From an uncultured Nioella sp. (GTDB lineage Bacteria; Pseudomonadota; Alphaproteobacteria; Rhodobacterales; Rhodobacteraceae): DNA of 64,000 bases. The stretch spans positions 548,501 through 612,500 of the forward strand of contig CANMJH010000002.1 of the NCBI GenBank assembly GCA_947498125.1, written 5' to 3'. The notes under the pieces are model-generated. The model was not told the DNA's origin and searched no databases. It saw only the letters and a program-made list of their open reading frames with translations. Each line of letters opens with the position of its first letter. The stretch's first letter is position 1. Below, piece by piece: positions 25,815 to 34,722 of this stretch. The position numbers and the translations under genes are program-made.

Positions 25815-26906
25815 ATGCCAAGTGAGGCGGAACATGCGTTTCTACAATTCGATCAAGTAAAGAAAAGTTATGATCAGAAAACGTTGGTAGTGAAGGGTTT
25901 CGATCTGGATGTAGATCGGGGCGAATTCATTACATTGCTTGGCCCGTCAGGCTCTGGCAAATCGACGGTATTGATGATGCTTGCAGGTTTTGAAGGCGTT
26001 ACCAGCGGCGATATTCGCGTGGAAAACAAATCCATCACCCGCACCGCGCCTTACAAACGAAACATAGGCATGGTGTTCCAAAACTACGCCCTGTTTCCGC
26101 ACATGACGATTGCCGAAAATCTGGCCTATCCGCTTCAGGTCCGGAAAATGGCAAAACCGGATGTCAAGGATCGGGTCAACGAATACCTGCGACTGATTGA
26201 GATGCCAGAATTTGGCGGGCGGTATCCGGGTCAACTTTCAGGTGGGCAAAGGCAAAGGGTCGCCTTGGCCCGGGCATTGATTTTTGAACCGTCGCTCATT
26301 TTGATGGATGAACCTTTGGGCGCGCTGGACAAAAAATTGCGCGAACAAATGCAGTATGAAATCACCCGCTTGCACGAACAGCTTGGCTTTACAGTCATAT
26401 ATGTAACGCATGATCAGACTGAGGCGCTTTCGATGTCCTCAAGGATTGCTGTGTTCAACGATGGAGTGGTTCAGCAATGCGCGGCGCCCGCAGAACTCTA
26501 TGAACGCCCAAAAAACGCGTTTGTTGCCGACTTCATCGGGGAAAATAACTTTATCCCCGGCACGGTCAGCGCCATAGACGGGGCAGAGGCAAAGGTGGCC
26601 ATTCCCGGCGGTGAAATCATTGCGGTGGCTGGCGATGGGCTGGTTGTGGGTCAGAAATGCGTTGTGTCTGTGCGCCCTGAAAAACTGTTCATTCAGCCGA
26701 CAAGCCACGCTTATGATAATGAAGTGACTGCGGCCCACGTGACGCATCACTATGTCGGCGACTTCATCCGTTACTATTTCCGTTTTGCTGATGGCACTGA
26801 GATTAACCTCAAAGTCCTCAATGACCTCGCCGCACCAAATTTTTCAGCCGGACAAGAAGGGAAACTGGCCTGGCTAAAGAAAGATTGCATTGCCTTTCCG
26901 GCCTGA
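25815..26906 (+). CDS. ABC transporter ATP-binding protein, polyamine type (PotA-like)
   Basis: This 363-aa ATPase drives an importer whose other three subunits follow directly. Walker A GPSGSGKST, Q-loop MVFQNYALFPHMT, signature LSGGQRQRV, Walker B LILMDEPLGALD and the switch His in VTHDQTEAL are intact. A C-terminal TOBE-like regulatory domain starts about residue 240 (FIGENNFIPGTV). The ATG at 25815 is chosen because AGGAGGGG lies 7-14 bp upstream; an in-frame ATG at 25794 would add seven residues. The order ATPase, binding protein, permease, permease suggests a single operon. A polyamine or similar cationic substrate is inferred. Confidence 0.93.
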   Translation: MPSEAEHAFLQFDQVKKSYDQKTLVVKGFDLDVDRGEFITLLGPSGSGKSTVLMMLAGFEGVTSGDIRVENKSITRTAPYKRNIGMVFQNYALFPHMTIAENLAYPLQVRKMAKPDVKDRVNEYLRLIEMPEFGGRYPGQLSGGQRQRVALARALIFEPSLILMDEPLGALDKKLREQMQYEITRLHEQLGFTVIYVTHDQTEALSMSSRIAVFNDGVVQQCAAPAELYERPKNAFVADFIGENNFIPGTVSAIDGAEAKVAIPGGEIIAVAGDGLVVGQKCVVSVRPEKLFIQPTSHAYDNEVTAAHVTHHYVGDFIRYYFRFADGTEINLKVLNDLAAPNFSAGQEGKLAWLKKDCIAFPA

Positions 26907-26986
26907 CACACTGGCAAAGGACAACACCAAGGGCGAAAAATGCGGCGGCAAGTCGCTGGCCCATAATCCAACGAGAGGAAAAAAGA

Positions 26987-28045
26987 ATGAGATATCACAG
27001 CAAAATTCTGACGACGGCGGCGATGCTGCTTGCATCTGCATCGATGGTGCAAGCAGAACGGATGACGGTTGTCTCGTTTGGCGGCGCTTACGGTGCGGCT
27101 CAAAACGAACATATGATCCAGCCTTTTGTTGAGGCGACGGGCCATGAGATTCTGTTCGAAGATTACTCTGGCGGCATTGCCGAGATTTCGGCCCAGGTTC
27201 AGGCCGGCAACATCCAGTGGGACGTTGTTGATATTGAAGTGATCGACCTTGAACGGGCCTGTTCGGAAGGTCTGCTGGAAGTGATTGACCACAGCCAGCT
27301 GCCAGCCGGTGTAGACGGCACCGATGCAGCCGATGACTTCATTCCTGATGCGCTGGCATCTGAATGCGGTGTTGGCGTGATTGTTTGGTCTATCGTCTAT
27401 GCCTACAACACTGAAAATGACGGCCCCGCCCCACAAACTATTGCCGATTTCTTCGACACCGAAACCTTCCCCGGACCACGCGCCATGCGCCGCCGTCCAC
27501 AGGTCAACCTTGAGTGGGCCTTGATCGCAGATGGCGTGCCAGCCGAGGAAGTTTATGAGGTTCTGGCAACGGAAGAAGGTCAGGAACGCGCATTTGCTTC
27601 GCTTGATCGGATTCGCGAGGATATCGTTTGGTTCGACAGCTGGAGCCAAGCGCCTCAACTGCTGAACGACGGTGGTGCGGCGATGGTACAATCGGCAAAC
27701 GGTCGTATCTTCTCGGCTATTCAGGATGACGGTCGTCCGTTCGAAATCGTTTGGGACAACCACGTCTATGACTTGGATGTTTGGGCGATTGTTGCAGGTT
27801 CTGACAACGTCGACACCGCGATGGAGTTCATCAACTTCGCAACTGGGTCCGAGCCTCTGGCCGGCATGGCTGACGTTGCCTATGGCGCAACCCGTCTGTC
27901 ATCGGCACCCTTCGTTGATCCAGCAGTGAACTCAAACCTGCCGACTGCGCATTTGGATACCGGCCTTAAGGCGGACGGCATCTTCTGGGCCGATTACGGC
28001 GAGTCTCTGGGTGAGCGCTTTAACGAGTGGTTGCTGAACGAATAA
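26987..28045 (+). CDS. ABC transporter periplasmic substrate-binding protein (PotD-like)
   Basis: The 352-aa protein has a Sec signal peptide (MRYHSKILTTAAMLLASASMVQA, cleaved before ER). The mature part opens MTVVSFGGAYGAAQNEHMIQPF, typical of spermidine/putrescine-type (family 1) binding proteins. Later blocks include DVVDIEVIDLERAC, AYNTENDGPAP, FFDTETFPGPRAMRRRP and an aspartate-rich DLDVWAIVAG near the ligand site. GAGAGGAAAA precedes the ATG. It lies 80 bp after the ATPase gene and 68 bp before the first permease. The ligand is uncertain among polyamines, amino-acid derivatives and related cations. Confidence 0.92.
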   Translation: MRYHSKILTTAAMLLASASMVQAERMTVVSFGGAYGAAQNEHMIQPFVEATGHEILFEDYSGGIAEISAQVQAGNIQWDVVDIEVIDLERACSEGLLEVIDHSQLPAGVDGTDAADDFIPDALASECGVGVIVWSIVYAYNTENDGPAPQTIADFFDTETFPGPRAMRRRPQVNLEWALIADGVPAEEVYEVLATEEGQERAFASLDRIREDIVWFDSWSQAPQLLNDGGAAMVQSANGRIFSAIQDDGRPFEIVWDNHVYDLDVWAIVAGSDNVDTAMEFINFATGSEPLAGMADVAYGATRLSSAPFVDPAVNSNLPTAHLDTGLKADGIFWADYGESLGERFNEWLLNE

Positions 28046-28113
28046 GAAACCGCTTGCGCCGGGCACGATACGATTTGTGCCCGGCGCAGTTTAACCAGCG
28101 TGGATGTCAGGAC

Positions 28114-29355
28114 ATGGAAAACTCACTCTCTCGCGAAGATGGACGCAACGCACGCAGGGAATTGAACCGACGTCGCATTGCAGCTTTCGCTTTGGTCATT
28201 CCGCTGCTGGTTTTCATCTTTTTTGCATTTGTCGCGCCCATTGCTACGATTCTGTATCGGTCGGTTTACAACCCGGTTGTGTCTGATCTGATCCCGGAAA
28301 CGCTGGCCGCACTTGACGCCGCCGAATGGGACCGTGCCGATGTCCCACCAGACGATGTGCTTAATGTCTTTTCAGCCGAACTAAGCCTGCTGGCGCAAGA
28401 ACGCCTATCGGGGCGGTTGGCCGAAGAGATCAACCGCGCCATTCCGGGTATGTCCAGCGTTGTGCGCTCGACGTCTCGTGCCGTGCGCCGGATGGAACAG
28501 GACACTCTGTTGAGCGAGGGGGGGCAAACCCTCCTGGATGCGAATGACCGATGGGGGGACGTCGCGGTCTGGCGTGCATTGCAAGATGCTGGCGCCCCTT
28601 ATACCGAAGATTACTACCTCACCGCGCTTGACCTTCAGCGCGCCGAAGATGGCGGAATCGAAGCCCGCGACGGCGCGCGCATCTATGTGACCCTCTATAC
28701 CAAAACACTGCGCATCGCGCTGATCATTACGATCCTGACGCTGATTCTGGGCTATCCCCTTGCGTATTTTTTGGCAAATGCCCCGTCGAAAAGCGCGAAT
28801 ATGCTGATGGTGTTTGTTTTGCTGCCGTTTTGGACCTCGCTATTGGTCCGGACGACCGCTTGGATCGCGCTGTTGCAAACCAATGGGGTGGTAAACTCTT
28901 TCCTGATGTCAATCGGCGTGATCAACGAGCCGATGGAGATTCTCTATACGCAAACGGCGACGATCCTTGCCATGACTCATATTCTGCTGCCGTTTATGAT
29001 CTTACCACTGTATTCGGTGATGAAAGGCATTGATCCGTCATATCTGCGCGCTGCGATGTCGATGGGCGGGCGGCCGATCCCGGCCTTCGTGCGCATCTAT
29101 CTGCCGATGACGTTGCCGGGGCTGTCTGCTGGCGCTTTGCTCGTGTTCATTATCTCGGTTGGGTACTATATCACCCCCGCCCTTGTCGGCGGCACAGACG
29201 GGCAGATGATCTCGAATATAATTGCGTTCCACATGCGCGAATCCAACAATTGGGAGCTGGCAGCAGCGCTCGGATCGTTGCTTCTCGCCATTATTCTGCT
29301 GCTCTACTGGGTGTATGATCGCTTTGTGGGCGCAGGAAATATCAAGCTGGGGTGA
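28114..29355 (+). CDS. ABC transporter permease (PotB-like) with a large periplasmic insertion
   Basis: The 413-aa inner-membrane protein has a first transmembrane helix at about residues 28-50. About 150 hydrophilic, largely helical residues precede helix 2, which starts near residue 210. Five further helices follow. The cytoplasmic EAA loop, which docks to the ATPase, is visible around DPSYLRAAMSMGGRPIPAFVRIYLP. The long first periplasmic domain is more extended than in E. coli PotB but common in alphaproteobacterial polyamine permeases. It overlaps the next permease by a GTGA junction, showing translational coupling. Confidence 0.92.
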   Translation: MENSLSREDGRNARRELNRRRIAAFALVIPLLVFIFFAFVAPIATILYRSVYNPVVSDLIPETLAALDAAEWDRADVPPDDVLNVFSAELSLLAQERLSGRLAEEINRAIPGMSSVVRSTSRAVRRMEQDTLLSEGGQTLLDANDRWGDVAVWRALQDAGAPYTEDYYLTALDLQRAEDGGIEARDGARIYVTLYTKTLRIALIITILTLILGYPLAYFLANAPSKSANMLMVFVLLPFWTSLLVRTTAWIALLQTNGVVNSFLMSIGVINEPMEILYTQTATILAMTHILLPFMILPLYSVMKGIDPSYLRAAMSMGGRPIPAFVRIYLPMTLPGLSAGALLVFIISVGYYITPALVGGTDGQMISNIIAFHMRESNNWELAAALGSLLLAIILLLYWVYDRFVGAGNIKLG

Positions 29356-29357
29356 CG

Positions 29358-30212
29358 ATGATGAAGCATTTACCCGCCTATTACACGATCTGGCACATCC
29401 TAGGCTATTACGGGTTGAGGCTGACGGCCTATCTCGTGCTTGGTTTCCTGATGTTGCCGATCCTGATCATCGTACCCTTGTCGTTTAATGTTGAACCCTA
29501 TTTCAGCTTTACCCAAGGCATGTTGCGTCTTGATCCCGATGCCTATTCGCTGCGCTGGTATGAGGCTATTTTCACCGATCAACGCTGGACCTTGTCCATT
29601 CGCAACAGCTTTTTTGTTGGCGCGTTGGCGGCAATTTTGGCGACGGTGTTGGGAACGATTGCTGCCGTAGGACTGTCGTCGCCCGTGATGCCTGCCAAGC
29701 GCCTCATCACGGCGCTGCTTTTGTCGCCTATGATTGTTCCCCTGATCATCATCGCAGCTGGCATGTTCTTTTTCTATACCGGGTTCGGACTTGTTGGTAG
29801 CTTCACGGGTTTGGTCATGGCCCATGCCGTTTTGGGCGTTCCGTTTGTGATCATCACCGTGACCGCGACCCTAACTGGGTTTGACCGCTCACTGTTTCAT
29901 GCCGGAGTGTCGATGGGGGCCTCACCGCTCAAGGTTTTCTGGGATGTTGTCATTCCATTGATCCGTCCCGGCGTGATCTCAGGTGGGCTTTTCGCGTTTG
30001 TTACCTCGTTTGACGAAGTGGTTGTCGTGCTGTTTCTGGCTGGTCCAGAGCAACGCACAATCCCTCGCCAAATGTTTTCCGGCCTGCGTGAGCAGATCAA
30101 CCCAACCATTCTGGCCGTTGCAACTCTGTTGATCGTGATTTCCGTAGCGTTGCTTGTCACGCTCGAAATTCTGCGGCGTCGTTCCGAACGGTTAAGGGGT
30201 GAGGCTTTTTGA
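29358..30212 (+). CDS. ABC transporter permease (PotC-like)
   Basis: The 284-aa inner-membrane protein has six transmembrane helices. The EAA-loop sequence is FHAGVSMGASPLKVFWDVVIPLIRPGV, near residue 190. It is the second permease of the importer. Start: the previous stop codon is TGA within GGGGTGACG, and the ATG at 29358 (or 29361) lies immediately after. A GTG at 29352 would overlap the previous gene. The operon ends here; 373 bp without a clear gene follows. Confidence 0.92.
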   Translation: MMKHLPAYYTIWHILGYYGLRLTAYLVLGFLMLPILIIVPLSFNVEPYFSFTQGMLRLDPDAYSLRWYEAIFTDQRWTLSIRNSFFVGALAAILATVLGTIAAVGLSSPVMPAKRLITALLLSPMIVPLIIIAAGMFFFYTGFGLVGSFTGLVMAHAVLGVPFVIITVTATLTGFDRSLFHAGVSMGASPLKVFWDVVIPLIRPGVISGGLFAFVTSFDEVVVVLFLAGPEQRTIPRQMFSGLREQINPTILAVATLLIVISVALLVTLEILRRRSERLRGEAF

Positions 30213-30584
30213 GGATGAGGACTGGAGCGTCGCCTGCGCGCTCTGACTTTCGCTTTTCCGGGCGGCGCGATGTCACGGGCAACCTAAGAGGCATAGGTAA
30301 GGACGTGCAGCTGACGCGTCCCGCGGTAAGGGTAGTTTGGAAAAAAGGGCAGTCTTTGCCGTTTGAACTTCCGGCTGGGTGGTGAATTGCCTTAAGCGGT
30401 ATCTACGCGCGAGGATGGCTGCGTTGGATTGCGCCGGCAATAGTTCAGCATGAGAACGCGCCCAACGTTTCAAGGCCGTGACACTCGACTGGCTCAACGA
30501 AATGAACGCAATTTGCCATAAGGAGTGCCTCATGGGGAAGGTGCGCGATGGTATAAGACGATGTTCTTGCTGGTTTTTAGATGG
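30213..30584. other. 372-bp intergenic region without a recognised gene
   Basis: This region lies between the last permease and the convergent TetR gene. Short open frames exist on both strands but have no ribosome-binding site or recognisable similarity. No clear terminator or repeat is seen. Confidence 0.45.
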
Positions 30585-31169
30585 TTAAAGTCGGTCCAGA
30601 CGGGCCGAAATATCTTCAGCGATTGCTTGTGCATTAACGTCTGTCCGCTCTGCGCTGATGCGCATGCCCAAAATGTCCGATTGGTAGCGTTGTGCCAAAA
30701 GATTTGGGTCATGTTGTGGGCCAATTTCGCCTTTGACCTGCGCCGCCGCAAAAATCTCAGCAAAACGGGTTTCAACACGGCTGAGCTGTGAAGCTGCGTT
30801 ATGCGAAAGCTCATGACCGAGTGCATTCAACTCTAGATATGTTTTTGCCAGCATGCAGGCTTGGGTGGCGGACTTGTCGTAATCTAAAATCGCCATGGGA
30901 TGCCGCTTTAAGGCTGCCATCGGTCCAATGTCATCAACCAGCGCGTCAAGCCTTTCAAGGCCCTCTTGGGCATAGCGTTCCAGCGCAAGAGCATAGAGCC
31001 GATCTTTTGATCCAAACGCTGCATAAAACGAACCGGGCTTAAGTTTCAGTTCTCGTTCAAGATCCTTCAACGACGTTCCCGCCCAGCCCTGACGCCAAAA
31101 GATATCCCGTGCCTTCGAGATAAGTGCGTCGCGGTCATATGAAGGTTTCCGGGGCAAGGGTGCTGTCAC
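30585..31169 (-). CDS. TetR-family transcriptional regulator
   Basis: The 194-aa protein has an N-terminal TetR helix-turn-helix (residues about 8-55: DALISKARDIFWRQGWAGTSLKDLERELKLKPGSFYAAFGSKDRLY) and a helical ligand-binding C-terminal domain. It diverges from the AhpD-like gene. The 89-bp intergenic region carries overlapping inverted repeats (31186-31215), a likely operator where it represses itself and the neighbour. Alphaproteobacterial TetR/AhpD-like pairs often sense electrophiles or oxidants, but the ligand here is unknown. Confidence 0.92.
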   Translation of the reverse strand: MTAPLPRKPSYDRDALISKARDIFWRQGWAGTSLKDLERELKLKPGSFYAAFGSKDRLYALALERYAQEGLERLDALVDDIGPMAALKRHPMAILDYDKSATQACMLAKTYLELNALGHELSHNAASQLSRVETRFAEIFAAAQVKGEIGPQHDPNLLAQRYQSDILGMRISAERTDVNAQAIAEDISARLDRL

Positions 31170-31185
31170 TTTTAGTTGAACGATT

Positions 31186-31215
31186 ACTCAATTATATACT
31201 TGAGTGATCACTCAA
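31186..31215. promoter_or_regulatory. Candidate TetR operator with overlapping inverted repeats
   Basis: A perfect 16-bp palindrome, TTGAGTGATCACTCAA (31200-31215), overlaps a second one made of ACTCAA (31186-31191) and TTGAGT (31200-31205). The spacing of about one turn suits two TetR dimers bound on adjacent faces. It lies between the divergent TetR (31169) and AhpD-like (31259) starts. Confidence 0.75.
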
Positions 31216-31258
31216 TAAAGGGCTAAAAGACCTCAGATACAAATCTGAGGAGAAAAAA

Positions 31259-31828
31259 ATGACTGATTTTCCATTCCACGACGTCGATTCAGCACCTGAA
31301 GAATCCAAGCCGCTGCTGGCCGCTTCTATCAAGAACTATGGTCGCCTTCCCGGCATGCACCGCGTCATGGCGGAAAGCCCCAAAGCGTTTGAAGCGTATC
31401 AGCATCTGCACCAGTCCTTCGTTTCCTCTTCTCTGAACCCAGAAGAGCTGACGGTTGTGTGGCAGACGATCAACGTTGAAAACGAATGTCATTACTGTGT
31501 GCCCGGGCACACTCTGATCGCCAAGATCATGAAAGTGGACGAGTCCATCACTGAATCGCTGCGCAACGAGACGCCACTTGCGGATCCTAAGCTGGAAGCT
31601 TTGCGCGCCTTTACGTTGCGCCTGATCCGTCAGCGCGGTTTCGTTAGCGACGAGCATGTGCAGGAATTCCTGGATGCTGGTTTCAGCCACCAGACTGTTC
31701 TGGACGTGATTCTGGGCCTCGCTCAGAAAACCATGTCGAACTACATCAACCACATCGCCAAAACGCCTCTGGACGACGCCACAAGCGGCTTTAACTGGAC
31801 GCGTGGCGAAAACCGTATCGAGACGTAA
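31259..31828 (+). CDS. Carboxymuconolactone decarboxylase / AhpD-like family protein
   Basis: The 189-aa soluble protein has the AhpD-like active-site pattern ENECHYCVPGH (about residues 79-89), a Cys-x-x-Cys with an upstream Glu and a downstream His. In AhpD-type proteins these residues reduce disulfides with lipoylated partners. A helical core (LPGMHRVMAESPKAFEAYQHLHQSF) precedes it. It diverges from the TetR regulator and is followed by a clear terminator. AGGAG lies 8 bases before the ATG. A role in peroxide or electrophile defence under TetR control is inferred. Confidence 0.9.
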   Translation: MTDFPFHDVDSAPEESKPLLAASIKNYGRLPGMHRVMAESPKAFEAYQHLHQSFVSSSLNPEELTVVWQTINVENECHYCVPGHTLIAKIMKVDESITESLRNETPLADPKLEALRAFTLRLIRQRGFVSDEHVQEFLDAGFSHQTVLDVILGLAQKTMSNYINHIAKTPLDDATSGFNWTRGENRIET

Positions 31829-31845
31829 GTCTAACGAGCCCCCCG

Positions 31846-31882
31846 AAAACCCGGCTGCGCAGCGCGTTTGCCGGGTTTTTTT
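31846..31882 (+). terminator. Rho-independent terminator of the AhpD-like gene
   Basis: Arms AAAACCCGGC / GCCGGGTTTT, with a 14-nt loop, are followed by further T. It lies 18 bp after the stop codon. Confidence 0.85.
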
Positions 31883-31892
31883 GTGCCATTTG

Positions 31893-32483
31893 TTAGCTTG
31901 CGACGTCCGCTAATGCCGCGATACCTGCCGAGGCTGACTTAATCTTTTTGAACGCATCAAAGCTGTCAGCCGGAATGTTATCCAGCCCGCCTTGGCTGAT
32001 CCAGCGATCCACCATGTAGAGTTTGACATCTGCAACGCAGGGCGCGTCCCCGCAGGTAAAGGGCCCTTCCATGTAGCTTTCAATGCCCTTGCCCCAATGC
32101 GGAATGAACTCAATCGCCAATTTTTGGCGTGCCAGCAGCTTACGATCCTCATCCATTTGAAACGTCGCTGAAAACCGCGCCCGGGCATCTTCTACCGCGT
32201 CCATAATTGCGTCGACCTTGGCCGCGGCAAAGACGTCATCCGGATACAGCCCGTTCAGGCGGCCAATGACCCTTAGGATCGTGTTGGTTTGGGTCATGCG
32301 GCCCAACCCGTCCATCTCAAACATGGGCAGATAGGGAAAGGGTAGGGTGGGCTTTAGATCCGGGTAATCTTCCCGTGCAATCCGATTGTCATCGAAGGGC
32401 ATGTTAGCCAACCGCAGAGCAATGCGGATCTCTTCGCCGCGGCTGCTGGAAAAATCGTAATAGGTAAGGCGGGGAGAGGTCAT
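31893..32483 (-). CDS. Glutathione S-transferase family protein
   Basis: This 196-aa protein starts from the ATG at 32483, which has AAAAGGAA about 8 bp upstream (an in-frame ATG at 32492 is too close to that site). It has an N-terminal thioredoxin-like half (RLTYYDFSSSRGEEIRIALRLANMPF, then the cis-Pro-type PFPYLPMFEMDG) and a helical C-terminal half. The N-terminal Tyr/Ser and the E-I-R-I-A-L helix resemble sigma/pi-type glutathione transferases. The substrate is unknown. It is transcribed toward the AhpD-like gene's terminator. Confidence 0.8.
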   Translation of the reverse strand: MTSPRLTYYDFSSSRGEEIRIALRLANMPFDDNRIAREDYPDLKPTLPFPYLPMFEMDGLGRMTQTNTILRVIGRLNGLYPDDVFAAAKVDAIMDAVEDARARFSATFQMDEDRKLLARQKLAIEFIPHWGKGIESYMEGPFTCGDAPCVADVKLYMVDRWISQGGLDNIPADSFDAFKKIKSASAGIAALADVAS

Positions 32484-32539
32484 AAATATCATTCCTTTTG
32501 GTTCTGCATAATTATGAACGGGTGCGGGCCACGTACAAG

Positions 32540-32573
32540 AAAAACCCCGGCAGACTCGCGTCTGCCGGGGCCA
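32540..32573 (-). terminator. Rho-independent terminator of the PhoX gene
   Basis: On the minus strand, GGCCCCGGCAGACG pairs with CGTCTGCCGGGG-type sequence (about 12 bp), followed by TTTTTC. It lies about 45 bp after the PhoX stop codon. Confidence 0.9.
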
Positions 32574-32618
32574 TTAATCAAAGAATTGGTGCTAAAATAA
32601 TCCCTTAATGGGCGCGCC

Positions 32619-34517
32619 TTAGCCGACCAGCCCACCGTCGTTACGCCAAACGGCAACCACAGTAGACCGTGGCAGCATGCCTTCTCCGTCGGGGAAGGGG
32701 GCATCTGGGTGCTGGATGCCGACAAACATCGTGCGGCGATCCGAGGACCAAGTCAGGCCGGTCACTTCCGAGCCGTTGGGGCCGGTCAAAAAGCGCACGA
32801 TCTCACCCGTTTCGGGGTCACCTGCAAGCATCTGGTTATTGCCCATACCGGCATAACCTTCTTCATTGCTGTCATCGCCATCGGTCTGGATCCAGAGGAT
32901 GCCAGCGCTGTCGAATTGCATACCGTCGGGCGAGTTAAAGAGGTTGCCCAGATGGATATTGCCCGATCCCGCATAAGCATCGGAATGCAGCGCCGGGTTG
33001 CCCGCCATGACGAACAGATCCCACCGGAAAAGATCGGCGCCGTGATCGTCATTGGAGGGGTACCAGCGGACGATCTGACCATAGCGGTTCTCGGCACGCG
33101 GGTTTGGCGAACCGGTGACAGGCTCGGCCAAGTCGCCGCCTGCATTGGTCCAACCGGGCGCGCGGCGCGAGTTGTTGGTCAGCGCGCAATAGGCCTCGAC
33201 CGAGTTCGGGTTTACTGCAACCCATTCCGGACGATCCATCGTAGTGCCGCCAGCAGCTGAGGCTGCCATACGGGTATGGATGCGGATCATCGCGTCATCC
33301 ATGCCGGTGGTTTCAGGGGTCAGTGCCACCCATTCGCCGGTGCCATCCGTGTCGAAACGCGCCACATAAAGCGTGCCATCGTCCAACAACCCGTCGGTGC
33401 TGCCGCCAGCCTGATAAACGCCGTTTGAGACGAAGCGGTAGAGGTATTCGCCGCGTTCATCATCGCCCATATAGACGACAACGCGGCCATCAGGTGCGAT
33501 CGCGCAAGCCGCGTTTTCGTGCTTAAAGCGACCCAAAGCGGTGCGCTTTACCGGGGTCGAGGTTGGGTCGGCGGGATCAATCTCGACAATGTAACCGAAC
33601 CGGTTTGGTTCATTCGGGTTCTGGCTGACGTCGAAACGGGCGTCATAGGTTTCATAGGCATAGCGCCCTTCAGAACCGATGCCGTAGCGACCAAAGGCTT
33701 CTGGCAAGTCAAAGCCTTCATCCGTTGAGCCGAAATAGCCGTTAAAGTTCTCTTCACAGGTCAGGTATGTGCCCCAAGGGGTCTTGCCCGCGCCGCAGTT
33801 GTTAAGCGTGCCGAGGGCCGTCGTGCCCTCTGGGTCCGCTTCGGTTTGCAGCAAGGCATGACCAGCGGCGGGACCCGAGATGCGCATCTCGGTATTGTGG
33901 TGGATACGGCGGTTATAGGGGCTGTCGACGACGATCTGCCAACCGGCTTCGCCGCGTGCAACTTCCATGACGGTCACGCCTTGAAGGTTTTGCAGTTTGC
34001 GCACGTCCTCTGCCGACGTCACGTCGCCACCGGTCGCAGGCAGGTTGGTGCCCTTGTTCACATATTCATGGTTCACGGCGATAAGCTCGTGACCATCGAC
34101 GTTGAAGAGTTCCATACCGTCGGTGTTTTCGCCAAAGATACGGCCAGATGAGGCCAAATCGCCGCCGGTGGACTGATCAAGCGCCGCAGGGGCGTCTGAG
34201 AAGAGCGGGTCGCCCCAGCTTGCCAGATTGGACCAGCTATAGCCTTCGGGAACGTGGATCGTGGAATCCGTCTGGATCGCGATTGGGTCAAAGCCAAAAC
34301 GGCTGCCTGCAACTTCCATCGCTTCGGCAGATGTGGAGTTTAGTAGGCCGGCTCCCATGACCGCAGCGCCCGAACCAAAGGCCACAATACCAGAGAGAAA
34401 CCCGCGACGCGAAATCGCGTCCTCCACGACTTTATCAAATTCGAAATAGGCTGGACGGGGGTCGTTCACTTCGTCCCATTCGTCCCATGATAGGTGATCA
34501 AGATCGGTCTTGGTCAT
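32619..34517 (-). CDS. PhoX-family alkaline phosphatase-like protein
   Basis: This is a 632-aa protein from the ATG at 34517; a TTG at 34577 would add 20 residues. A twin-arginine signal, SRRGFLSGIVAFGSGAAVMGAGLL, lies at about residues 36-60, so export to the periplasm after folding is expected. The DUF839/PhoX beta-propeller blocks are visible: AVNHEYVNKG, NNCGAGKTPWGTYLTCEENFNGYFG, PVKRTALGRFKHENAACA, MGDDERGEYLYRFVS and a late NPALHSDAYAGSGNIHLGNLFNSPDGMQFD. PhoX enzymes are Ca2+/Fe-dependent phosphatases induced by phosphate starvation in marine bacteria. I did not find a clear Pho box, so its regulation is unproven. Confidence 0.88.
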   Translation of the reverse strand: MTKTDLDHLSWDEWDEVNDPRPAYFEFDKVVEDAISRRGFLSGIVAFGSGAAVMGAGLLNSTSAEAMEVAGSRFGFDPIAIQTDSTIHVPEGYSWSNLASWGDPLFSDAPAALDQSTGGDLASSGRIFGENTDGMELFNVDGHELIAVNHEYVNKGTNLPATGGDVTSAEDVRKLQNLQGVTVMEVARGEAGWQIVVDSPYNRRIHHNTEMRISGPAAGHALLQTEADPEGTTALGTLNNCGAGKTPWGTYLTCEENFNGYFGSTDEGFDLPEAFGRYGIGSEGRYAYETYDARFDVSQNPNEPNRFGYIVEIDPADPTSTPVKRTALGRFKHENAACAIAPDGRVVVYMGDDERGEYLYRFVSNGVYQAGGSTDGLLDDGTLYVARFDTDGTGEWVALTPETTGMDDAMIRIHTRMAASAAGGTTMDRPEWVAVNPNSVEAYCALTNNSRRAPGWTNAGGDLAEPVTGSPNPRAENRYGQIVRWYPSNDDHGADLFRWDLFVMAGNPALHSDAYAGSGNIHLGNLFNSPDGMQFDSAGILWIQTDGDDSNEEGYAGMGNNQMLAGDPETGEIVRFLTGPNGSEVTGLTWSSDRRTMFVGIQHPDAPFPDGEGMLPRSTVVAVWRNDGGLVG

Positions 34518-34722
34518 TTCAGAATGCCTCGCATTGCTAGGGTGTTTCACTGGCAGCGAGTAGGTTGGTTCCGTCAAACTGGCGTGACAGTTTGATTAAC
34601 AAAATATGACATTGGGCCGTGCAGGCTAGGCAATTCGTGATCAGTCAGGGCTTGCCCCAAGGCAGAAAAATCGGTCAACTTAGGCAAGTTCAGAATATTT
34701 TCATTTAAGAGGGGGAACGCAT

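Noticed and set aside
30273..30533. 86-aa frame in the gap after the ABC importer
   Set aside because: No ribosome-binding site, no known family and unusual composition; probably random.
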